From: Ciona savignyi
Taxonomy: Eukaryota > Chordata > Ascidiacea > Phlebobranchia > Cionidae
Assembly: GCA_000149265.1 (NCBI GenBank)
Contig: CH002367.1
Location: 24,242 to 88,241 of the forward strand
Length of the DNA stretch: 64,000 nucleotides
Direction: 5' to 3'
A program made the position numbers and the translations under genes. A model generated the notes under the pieces. It made no database searches and was not told the origin of the DNA. It worked only from the letters and a program-made list of their open reading frames with translations. Numbering within the stretch: position 1 is the first letter of the stretch; every line of letters begins with the position of its first letter. This document shows, in pieces, positions 1-11,700 of the stretch.

Positions 1-99
1 GCAGAATTAGCTATCGAAAGCACGGGTCACTGTAATTTTGTACATTTGTAATGTAGATTTAAATATTAACACTGGATCACTGACATCTTTACTGCTAAG

Positions 100-498
100 T
101 GCTAATAGTTACAAAGTTTGGATAAAGAACTCTTAAAACATAAATTGTAACCCATTTTATAATGCTACCATTGGTACACATAAATTCTAAGGCAGCACGA
201 CTGATACTGCAATAACAAGCTTTGGTAATTTTATTATGTTTTATATAACTACACAATAACTTCTTAAAGGTTAATTGGAAATCCTGACATTGGCAATATT
301 ATTTTTAAATCCTAACATCAAAACACATAAATTCCAAGACAGTGGAACTGGAACGGCGATAACAAAACTTTGATATGTTAACAAAGTATTATGTAATTGT
401 ACAATTATTTTTAAAACATTAATTGGAACACATTTTATAATTTTACCAACGAAACACATGAATTCTAAAAAAGGACGACTGAGCCTGCAATAACAAAG
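100..498. repeat. Degenerate tandem triplication in an INTS10 intron
   Basis: Three related blocks of roughly 130-150 bases each carry a CACATAAATTCTAAG-like core followed by GACTG...TGCAATAACAA, near 178, 325 and 456. The third copy runs straight into the splice acceptor of the first visible INTS10 exon, so that acceptor (CAATAACAAAG) may be repeat-derived. Copies are strongly diverged; unit limits are approximate. Confidence 0.55.
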
Positions 499-3400
499 CT
501 GATTCGCATAGATTTCCACCACCTCGCACGTAGATGGAAGTGTGAAAGGTGGTACTGGCTACAACTCTTTCTCATCCAGCTACAAACCTTCAATGGAAAC
601 TACAAAGCTGTCCTCTCCCGTCTTGCATCATTGCAACTTAAATCAGATGCAATGTAAGTACAGAGCTGGTTTTTTATGCCACATTCAGACTTGTACAAGC
701 AATACTGGTGCATTTATCGATAATATACATTTATTTTAAAGCTTTGTCATCTGGTTTGTTTTGTAAAATGTGTTGTGTCGCTAGTAGGGATACAATGTCA
801 CCTAAAAATAATTGAGTTCTCTTCCAAAATTTTGCCTTTTTATATGTTAAGAACCGTAATCGTTGGAAATCCTGCCTCATTCCTGACAGTGGGTACATCA
901 ATCAACGCTATTGAATTGATTCATAGGGATAAACCATTGTATCAATCCTATGAAATTTCTTACACTATTTTTTCACATGCTTCAACCTATATCACAGTTT
1001 AAACAAAAACAATGGTTATTTAACAGTTTCGGATTAGTGATTTATAACATCTGTTCTTTTGTTTATACTTTTCAGGCAATCCAATGTCATACTTCAACGC
1101 ATATGTACTCATCTGGTTTCAACACATTTTGCACTTGGTCAATTAAATGTGAGTTGAACTTGTTAACTATCACCGACTACTTTAACCCATGAGTGAGCAA
1201 TCACCAGTATATCAATCTATTCTAAAGGAATATGAAAATGTCAGTCTCAGTGTATTGGAGTGTGATCTGAAAATTAAAATTAAAACCAATCAGTTAGCTA
1301 ATCGCTGGTGTTTTTGGCAAGCTACTTAACCATAAAGTTAGCATAGGATGGATTATTTATGTTTAATTCCTGTTAATGTGAGAACGTAGGGCCGATAATA
1401 TTCAATTAATCATTACGTTACATAGCAAATACGGGGATCATTCTCACAAGGGTAACCGTCAGATGATTTCACCCCAAATGTCAAATTTTTGGAGCTAGTA
1501 CAGTGTATGATTGAAATATACCTTCAATTTTTGGAGAAGCAACAATAAGTGCCTTACACAATGCACAGGCTAGCACGAGTTTTAAAGTTATTTACCTTTA
1601 ACAAAATTTCTTTTAGGAATCTTGCAGGTTCATCTTTCAAAGTGTCCCGTTATTTCCCACTGACCCCACCACTCCAAAAGTGGGTCATGTCACTCGAATT
1701 AGCCCCCTAACAGAAGTAGGGAAACCTGCCTTTGAACTTGCAATCCCAGGGACCCCAACCCAGCGGAAATTAAAATTGGAAAAATTGAAATTTGACAATC
1801 TAATTGCCTACTGGGTTCAAATTTTGATTACCAGGTAAGAGTACATTACTGGTATAGAATGTTTCGTATTTTGGGGTAACACAAATTTGGAATATTAATC
1901 TTACAGTACAACTCAATACTCATCACAGTATGTTTTAAATTTTTTGAACCAAAAAAACTACGGCTGTGGACAAACTATGAAATCTGACTAGCCAATTATC
2001 CGGTTGACAGTTTTGGCAATTCTTCTGTATTTTCATATTTAAAAAGTATTAAAGAGGAACATAATATATTTGGCCTTATACCAAATTCCAAACAGAGTTT
2101 TAAAAAGCCAGATTTTAAGTTTAGTGAATATTTTTTTTACTAGCTTTACGACGATCTTCTTTAAAAACCTTTACTAGGCTATTCTGAAGACAAGATACGG
2201 ACGAAAACTTGTTTTAAAAAGTATGTTCAGTCTTCAGGTTCTATAGATTGATATACATTTTTAATCAATGTATTGTTTGACCATTTTCCAGTTTAAGATT
2301 AAGATCACAAAACGTGGAAAATGATCATATTCTTGGCCACTTGTTAGTGCTGTGTCAGCATGACTGGCCGAAATGGAAAGGGGATGCTGATAAAGTGCTT
2401 CAAAAAATCGAAGAAAAGCAATCATTCAGTTTTGATATCTTTTATACATACATTATAAGTAAGTGTAATTTATGAAGGTTGTATTGATTTGTGATATTTA
2501 TATGCTGTGTTTAAGATTTAGATATACATCTATGATAATCAAAGGAAAATTTAAAGAATGATGTTAAAATATGATACTATGCTTTTTTAAGCTCATGGTT
2601 GGGACTAGGGGTCACAGGATATTATCAGATTACTGCCGAATAGCTTGGTTGGCTGGTGTTTTTTAGTCAAAGAGTGGTTTCTTTTTAGTCAAAGAGTGGT
2701 AGGATCACCACCTGTGACTAGCTAGCTGGATGAGTGCTTGTGGCAATGCACTTTTAATAATATGTTCTACTATCACTAAAGAATGTTTTAATGATATACA
2801 TAACACTACAATATGTTGGTTACCTGATTTGTGCAAGGTAAACTGATGTCTGCATGTGTGACCCCCTTGCGTTTAAAAATTTACATGGAGTAAATATGGA
2901 AATTATCATGTTTACCTCACAGTATCATTACGCAAGGTATTAAAGTATGTTGTATATTTTGTATAATTTTTGTTTGATACATTTAAATGAATATGGTTGA
3001 CGCATCGTATTTTATTGTCCATAAACACAATCCAGCTGAATGAGGTATGTGTAATGCTAGAACAAGGCACATATCTCATAATTAGTTGCCAAAAATATTT
3101 CATTGTATTTAATATGTGAGATTATTACTTTGTGACCATCTGCTTTATTCCGCTGGTTTACTACAACGTCTGTTCAAAGCCTGTGCACTGGGAAACAACT
3201 ATGCTGAATGGTGGACAGGCCAGGGGGTTCGATCTATTAACGTTTGTACTCTGCAACATAAAGGGGTTGTGGTCCAATAGAATTACTTTAAGTAGTTTTA
3301 TTTTTGTAACTTTTTCAGATATCGCACTTTTAGAAGAAATAGCTTACCTTAAGAAGAGAAAAGGATGTCAGATGAATTTTGGGTCCTATTTACAAACGTA

Positions 3401-4080
3401 AGTTTTGACTTTGGAATAATTTGGTTAGTGGAATATTGTTGTATTGCGTATTGGAATATAATAGTTTCAACTGACCACTTTCTTAAACTACTTGTACATA
3501 TATAAGGGGGGGGGGTTAATCTTTGAGACAAGCCTATGACTTCTTGTAGGATTACCCAGGTAACTTTTAACGTCCTAGCAGACTCTGCAGCGGAGCATGG
3601 GTAAGCGATCCAAACGTACCAACCATCACTCAGTAATTTTCACATCCAAACATTTACCATAGGGTAAAACAGATTAAAACAGAGCAACATGACACATGCG
3701 TTTTTTTTTCTGGTAACCCGACTGTGGCTATGAGATATCTAATGATCGCCTCTTATAATTTCCCTACATTTTCTAATTTACAGAAATTAACCTAAATATT
3801 CTATCTACGTGTTATTACCGACAGTTTTTCAACTCCCGCAACGTACGTAAGCATCCTCCCCTTTATATACTGATTATACATGCTACTTAATGTTTAAATA
3901 TGCAATTTCAGCAAAGTCCACGTCACTAGAGGCGCCAATCGCGAGGTGGAAGACGACTTTTGGAGCTCGATGAAACGGAACGTCCAGAGGAGCGACGAGA
4001 GTGTTAATCTTCTGCTTCGAGACTATTTAATCACGTGTCAAGAATCCATAGCCTCATCTTTAGCAATGTTAGAAACGTAA
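499..4080 (+). CDS. INTS10: Integrator complex subunit 10, 3' portion (six exons, 5' end off window)
   Basis: INTS10 is a nuclear subunit of the Integrator complex, which cleaves snRNA and other nascent Pol II transcripts. Exons read: about 499-653, 1076-1148, 1617-1834, 2292-2458, 3319-3397 and 3912-4080 (TAA). All junctions are GT-AG and phases join without a break. Recognisable blocks in order: a tryptophan-rich stretch ending RRWKCERWYWLQLFL, then THLVSTHFALGQLN, then HILGHLLVLCQHDWPKWKG, then NIALLEEIAYLK, then a C-terminal block with VHVTRG and EDDFW. These follow the order of the C-terminal part of vertebrate INTS10 as I know it, including the conserved ILGHLLVL/EWP and LEEFAYL regions. 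The acceptor of the first exon seen is weak, and its true start could be a few codons upstream (frame open from 469). Upstream exons are not in the window. An ATTAAA at 4159-4164 is a possible poly(A) signal. Confidence 0.9.
2640..2780 (+). mobile_element. Very degraded composite-SINE copy (INTS10 intron)
   Basis: Faint resemblance to the head and core of the SINE family abundant elsewhere here: a TAGCTTGGTTGGC-like start, GTGACTAGCTAGCTGG, then a TGGCAATGCACTT block. An internal duplication of TTTTTAGTCAAAGAGTGGT is visible. Old or rearranged copy; low certainty. Confidence 0.35.
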
Positions 4081-5763
4081 TTATTTTAAACTGATGCTTT
4101 AGTTGCCAATATGTTCCTTTCCAGTTTCTATTTGATGTGTTTCTTTGTATTAATTTGTATTAAACTAATCATTTTTTTAAATTGCTATATTTAACACACA
4201 CAAAGCTATTCAATTTAAAATGTCAGCAGACTTCTTGAAGCTTGCTATTGGGAAAACTAGGAATTTCTGATTATGTTTAATTAAATTTTTCCGTATTAAA
4301 CATGAATGTAATGTTCGCTTTCTTCTTGATTAAGATAATACGAAAGCTGTGTTGGTGAAATAGTTTTGGGATTTTAAAGAATTCTTACGCCTTAACTCTT
4401 AAAGGGGTGTTGGATAAGCGGTTTGTTGGAAATGGCTGAAACGACTCGTAGTAATCACTAAAGCAAACGTTCTTTGTCTTAAGTTTGGCGCCGTGGAGCG
4501 GCTGGTGAATTGACCGGACTGAAACAAGTCCACTCCAGGATACTTGAGTATATCTGACAGGTCCTTACCACTGTAGCTTCGTATTGGAGGCCTTGAAATG
4601 TGTTTTATCATGCAGAGATACGCGATATATTTGGCCAGGTTACATTGTGGAAAGGAAACAAAAGTTTTGGTTAAAATTAATGACATCTCGTACAGGTTTA
4701 GTTTTAGACGGAATAAATGAGTTAGAATTCCTCTTAATTACTGGCGCTTTGCTAAGTGGTAGTCTCGAATGGTCGTTGATTGCCTGAGGGCTCTATGGGA
4801 ACTTTTGTATTTATATTAACTCACATTACACGGAATTAAAGTTTTGCTCAATTATAAGGGTTGACATGCTGTGGCGATGTCTTTCAATCAGAGGCCTGAA
4901 ACAGGAAAACGTCAATCGTATAAGCCTAGCTTCTGATTTATTACTTCCTGGGCAGATTTATGATAGCCTCAAAAGCTTACCGAATTGATTGTTATTACCT
5001 TTAGGTAATTTACCTAGATTAAGCATGTTTTAAAAAGCACCTAAATTAGCCAGTGTGTTTCTATGAATTATTTAATAAGTTTATAACTAAATTACTCGAT
5101 TGGTTACTATTTTAAACGTCTATTTATACAGAGCTGATATGGAGTTAGAGATAAGCGCATTTCATGCACGACAAATCGGGTAAACATTCGGTAACACACG
5201 AATTGAAAGGTTTTATTTGCGAGCGCTCGAGCATTGGATTATCGGCGCCCTGCTTTGTGTTTCAAACCCCGGGGAGCAGTGTTGGAGATTTAAACTTTCT
5301 TTTTTCCTCAACGCACGAATGCTTTGCGCTTATCAGACGAATTTGTCGTCGCCAGTGGACGGCTGTATAACTTTACATTCACCAAGCGTTTGTTTGACTA
5401 ATGCGTGAGACTTATTTGCTCTTCGACAAGTATTTTGAAAGAAAGTCGGTATGTAGCCCCTTAGACTTGTGCGTACAGGAAATTAAACTAAAAGCAGTAA
5501 AATTGTATTGATTACGGCAACTCGACCTATAAAAAAAAATTAAACAGACTTACGATATTAAGTAGCGAAAGTCGACTGGTATGTAAACACGCGTTGTACG
5601 TTTCTTTAATAAGTAAATTCTGGCAGTTCGACTAGTAAAACATATGTTCCTAAGTTTTAGACGTTTTAAATTAGGCGAAAAATACAAGTTTTACTTCCAA
5701 GAAGTCTCTTTCTTTCTTTGGGATATATTCAAATATTACAAATAGTTTGAAGAACACGGAACA
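4081..5763. other. Intergenic region between INTS10 and the Frizzled gene
   Basis: No gene supported. A GC-richer stretch near 4400-4700 has an unconvincing 95-codon open frame on the minus strand, and there are short frames at 5164-5408. The last part (about 5450-5763) would hold the Frizzled promoter and 5' UTR; no TATA box or defined site could be fixed by eye. Confidence 0.5.
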
Positions 5764-8700
5764 ATGAAGGCTTTTGGACGATTCAAAGAGTATTCTACGT
5801 TTGCCTTTATGCTATTGATGTTGGGAGAAAGTGAATCACAGAATGTACACAATGGGAAATGTGAACTGATTACTTTATCAATATGTAAAGGCATTAGTAA
5901 GTTCCATCTGTTTTTAATATATCATTTGTAATTCAATACTAAATACTACTTATTTATACATTTTACTGTGACCTAGTTGCCTTTTTAGCAAAAAAACATT
6001 TTATTTACAGTAAAATAGTATGTTAAATACATTGTAACATTCTTATGACACTATTAAAAAAGTATGTTTTTCAGGATATAATGAAACAATCTTCCCTAAT
6101 GTGCTTGGTCACCAAGATCAAGCCGAAGCAGGTCTTCAAATTAATCAATTCTACCCACTTGTTAAAGTAAGAACATTTTAACTTCTTTAATTGCAAAGTT
6201 TAATCGACTCTTTGTAGTTGCTACTAATATTGTAACATATGTCATGCCTTTACGATATAATGCAAATTGCTACTACTCGTACTGTTGTTGAAAATATTTT
6301 GATAAAAAAATTAAAATTCTATCCATATGGTAGTTGCATGTTAAACTCAATTAAATTTAGGGCAATTGATTATTTTGAACACTGTGCCTCAAGGCATTGC
6401 AGCTATACTATGTTATGCATGTTGATTCCATAAATATTTAATAGGTTGTGGTATTCTTTATTAGCCTACATTGCTCCTGGCATGCCATATCAGAGCCAAA
6501 TATGTCTATATTAGTCTTTCAAATCTGAAGATATTTTTTTTATATTTTTTTAGTCTGAAGAACTTTTGAGCGCAGAAATGAGTAGTTTCTTTTAACTGTT
6601 AATTTACAATACTTCTATAATTGGTCTGGAAATGTGTTGACTAGTCAACTCGTGTCCTAAAAAACTGTTTACAAGGCACATAAATTAAATCATTAAACAT
6701 TATTAGTATTGCAACACTTGTTTGTAGAACAATACAGATTTTATGCTACTAGGTATTTGTCTCCATGTTTAGTAGAATAAAATTTTGATATGTAATTTAA
6801 AGTTATTACAATTTATGTGTTTTTTGCACCATGTTTAGTCCTAAAATGTTTGTAGGATAGAATAGGATTATCATGTTTATCCCCGTGGATGGAAAAACCA
6901 AGGGGGTTAACACATGGGCAATCGTCGGATTACCTCGCGCCCACCGTTGGTAGTGATTCACAGAGTGAGAAATTTGCATGACCTATTTTTTTTCATAGGT
7001 TGGTTGTTCAAAAACGCTACAGTCGTTTCTGTGCAGCGTATACACCCCAATGTGCTCAATATACCAACAAGCTTTCCCACCGTGTAGGCATATGTGTGAA
7101 GAGGCTAGAGCATGTGAAGGTATCATGAAACAGTAAGTAGTCGAATTCATATACCAATTGTTGTCAAATAGATTATAACAGATATTTTTTAAAGTAAAAA
7201 CTTTTTTGTAGCATTGCCTACCTTTGTTATTTGGTGCCTCTTTTACTTAAATTATTACAGCAGTCACTATTTACGTTGTACTTTTTAGTTAGCATCTACT
7301 CTGTTGTTTTACCTACCTTTTTGTTATTTGTGGAATAAAATTTCTTGATTCAATTAAATTGTAAAATTACTAAACAATTAAAGCAATATCATGCAAAATG
7401 GGCCGAAATTGGTCATTGATTGACCAATTCTTTTTTCATTTAACGGTATTCAAAAGCAATACATCTTACTATAAGTTTTTTTAAATTCTTTAAAGGTTTC
7501 GATTCAGCTGGCCAAGAGATTTAGAATGCAGTCGATTTCCCATTAAAACCGAGGACAGCCTGTGTTTCGGAACTGACATTTCTCCAAGTGAAGAAATCCC
7601 AGCTTTCGATACAGGGAGACTCTGTCTGTCACAAGCTGGATTTACCTGCCCTGCTCACATGCTGGTGCCATCTACAAATGATCTAAGTATGTATAAACTG
7701 GTACCTCTAAATACTACAGGACCGCTTGGATCGTTTGGAGCGCTTGGATCGCTTATTATACTTCGAAATTACAAAAGCCATAATATTAATGTTAGGGTTG
7801 GGGTTAAAGTTAGTTCTGGGGTTGAGATTAGTGTTTGGGGCAGGGTTAGAATTACTTTCCATAGCAATCTAAGTGATCCAAGCCGTGCTGTAGTATTTAG
7901 AGGTACCCTGTATAAAGTACTTTACCTGCAGACAGCCATCATAAACTTTGCCATTTTATATATTATAATTTGTCATCTAGCTTGTGCTTAGTAATTGTAT
8001 TTGACTATTTGCACAGTTCTGTAAATATTGCTTTAATTGTGTTGTGCCTTTAAGTGATCGACATACAATATTCTGGTGCACATTCTAATGCATTTTGCAA
8101 TTTTGGACATTTAACGTTTATCCCTGTTTAGATTATGAATTTATGGATGCTGAAGGGTGTGGGGTACCATGTGATGCAAAGAAGTTGATGTATTGGACTG
8201 AGTAAGTTTAAATTAAAACTATGAATGTAAAATGTAGAAAGCGTAGAAGCTTGGCTCAATATGTGCTGATTTTGCAAGCATTGCTTAGCTGCCCTAAGAC
8301 TCTTTTCTGTATTAAACGGATGGTTATGGTAAAAAATCATTAGTACAAAAGCTGAATGATTGCAGTTATTAATTATACCTATTATAATATTTTTAGCCAT
8401 TACTCCTGATAAAACCAGCATTTTAAGGATATTAATTTTAATTACTATCTTTAAAAGTGTCATTCTTCACCAAGGATGGCTGTAGAACGTAGACATATAA
8501 AAAGTGGTAATTTAATATCTTAATGCTGTTAATATCACTATGTAAAATTTTATTCTTCTTTGTACAATGTACTTTGACAAAATTGGAAAAATTAAAAATT
8601 AATATCCTATGAGTGAATTACAAACCACAAGAATTGAACATAATAGGAAATGCTTAACACAACAAAATGCTACAAGTGCTGTTAACCTATAGTTTCTATT

Positions 8701-11700
8701 TGAATAAGATATTAATGATGCCAATTTTGGTCAAATATACACCTCGTAAACAGAAAGAATTTTGACTTGCAGTTCCTACTTAAAAGCAGTTTTCAAAATC
8801 TGAAAAATTTAATAAATAAGTGTTATGTTATGGTTGAAAAGTGGAAACAGGTTTATTTTTGCTCTCCAGGAGTGAAAAGCAGTTTGCGAACCTATGGATC
8901 GGTTGCTGGTCGTTCATATGTGTGATATCAACACTCTTCACCGTACTTACTTACCTCATTGATATGCCCCGTTTCATGTACCCTGAACGACCCATTATTT
9001 TCCTATCAGGTTAGTGGTGGCATGACTTGTGGGAATATGCATTGCAACAAGTATTTTTATAAGGAAATGCTGTTTAAAACTGTTGTTTTTCCAAAAAAAT
9101 GCGATAAAATCCGTTTTTATATGGAAAATGCAGTAAAACTGGTTGTTTTAAAAAAAATTCAGTGAAACGTTTTTTGTTATAGAATTTCTTATTTTCACAA
9201 TTATGATGTGAAATAATTAAGGTGGAATTTTAAAACTAAACCTGACAGCTTTCTAGGTCTTTCCCTATCCATTAATTTCTGAAGCGCATAAGTAAAGGTC
9301 AAGTATTCGAGCTAACTTTGACAGTGATCCTTATTTTAGACCCGAAGCTTTTAATTACGCCAAAGTTAATCCGATCGCTTATCTAATGCATTTTCTTTAT
9401 CCGCTTTAATCCCCATACACCAAAGTATATTTTTTAATTATCAGGTATTATAGTACAGCTAGTGATCTAAGAATAACTGGTCGTTCTGTAGCAAACTTAC
9501 CCGATTTTTAAGCGTTTACGTCATCAGACTTACGTTAAAAGGAGTGTTTAATTGCACCATACGGGCTGTTGTCGCGTATTAAGCGTGAATTGCCAAACCA
9601 ATTATAAACCGTAGAACCTCCGAACCAACAAGTCGGTAGATTTTCGGTATAAACTTCCGCCTTTAAAACTGTGCAAACTGATTTCGCAGGTTATTTAAGA
9701 GCGACAATTACCACCATAGCTCGTTTGCAGTTGCGATGGGAGCGTATTCCTGTAAAAATCGTTAAAACGCAATCGATCTGGCTATTTTAATGCGCACACC
9801 AATCAGTACACGCGTTTCTCAATAGGCATTATGTATGGGATGTAATTTCAAATCTTCCTATCACCAAAATATCTGCGAAAGTTTTCTTCACTCAAATTTC
9901 AGTTTCCTGAAATGTGTAATGTGTGTTCATTAGAGCATAGAATATCACACATTATGAACAGTATCTTTCCCATCCACACAGTTCTATGCCTTTAACTTGT
10001 TAGTCAGTTTGTAAAAACGGGAGATACGCTTTTTGACTTACAACACTACACACACTTTCCAAATACAAGCCGCACACTTAAATTTTGGAATCGGCCTTTA
10101 GTCAAAAGGTCGCCCGCGAGGTTATATTTGTTATTGCTGTCAAAATGTATTTATTAAACCAAATGATTTATCGGCTTTATTGTGTATAATCGGTTTCCTT
10201 AGCGTGTTGAGGTTTTAGTGCGCGACCATAACGGCCCTTGGGCATTTAGTCATTTCTTTTGCAAAAATTTAAATCCGCAATTTAGCTTAATATGCCATAT
10301 TTTGGCCAATTAGCAAGTATTTTTCTCTCCATTAGTTGTACAACAAACCGAGATCAAAATATAGTAATAAACTTGTTAAGTCACATTGTTTTTATTCCAC
10401 AACCTTTATAGACCGGTTGGTTGGTTTAGGTCGTTCGTGAGTATATTGTGACGCAACAGAACATGATTATTTATCCATATAACGCTTCTTTGAACTTGGC
10501 TGCAAGATACGTTTCCTTTTGACATNNNNNNNNNNNNNNNNNNNNNNNNNNNNNNNNNNNNNNNNNNNNNNNNNNNNNNNNNNNNNNNNNNNNNNNNNNN
10601 NNNNNNNNNNNNNNNNNNNNNNNNNGTTATTTCCTGTCTTTGATTACTTATTTAACCTTTTTTAATTAATTTTACGTTCAAATGCAACATCGTGCTATAA
10701 ATACATTGTCCTAACGAATCTTAATGTTCCAATTTCGGCATAACACTGTCACGCACTTTTGGAGTTTTTTTGGTCATTTTACACGCGGTACATTTTACAA
10801 TTGAAATGAACTATAACAATTATGTAGTGTTTTTAACTTTCATTCAAAATTCGTTTCCGTGACACTTAAGTTATTTAATTAAATTTCTATTACCTGCTGT
10901 GAATAGTTGGTGGCTGTTTAATATTCCATTTTCCAATTTTGTTATTGCAATGTCACGCACTCAAGTTTTGTTAAGTAATTTTACTTATTACCTATACACC
11001 GTACAATTAAAATGGAATAACACAATCCCGCAGTGCTTTCGTTCAAAATTCGAGTTGATGACCGTTATGGCAATTTAGCGGTCATTTGTGTCATATGGGC
11101 AACACTGGAACGCATTCCGCGAATGACTGCGATTCGCTCCAGGCTATAGCTTAACAAGCGCTAACACAACGCAATGGTGTTGTTTTTATAACACCTTAAT
11201 CAGGCCTTTACTTAACTAGTTACACTGCTTAAATTGATTTAAGCGCATCAAATTACAATTCTTTACTATAAACCCACATGTTAGTGAAATGAGACCTCCC
11301 CAAATAACAAAGGATTGTTTTTATGTCAACAGTATTATTCTAAAAGACCTAGAATCAAAAAATATTGCAACAAAAAAATGCTATATTGGAATATATAACT
11401 GTTTCTTTTAAACCACGGGTATTGCAAGACAAAATTAACTTACAAAATTGTAAATTTGGCCCAAAAACTACAAAAGATATATATTTATAAGTATGGAGAA
11501 ATAAGAACTGATTTAAACACGGAAAATCAGGCTTTCGTAAGGTCACTTTAGTGGTTGAATACACATTGTAGTGTTAAGTTTAAATATCCCACATTTGGAA
11601 GTATGACGTGACCCAGTGGGTTGCTGGCGCCTCGTTTATCTCAATAAAGCCAAGTTATCTGAAAAGCACGCTTCACTCACTCGCCATCGATCAGCTAAAG

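Noticed and set aside
4399-4686. 95-codon minus-strand frame downstream of INTS10
   Set aside because: No domain, no conserved neighbour copy; an opposing frame of 67 codons overlaps it. Probably chance in a GC-richer patch.
7659-7991. 110-codon frame after Frizzled exon 4, with a similar 95-codon frame at 44963
   Set aside because: Both are read-through of the telomere-like MITE, not genes.
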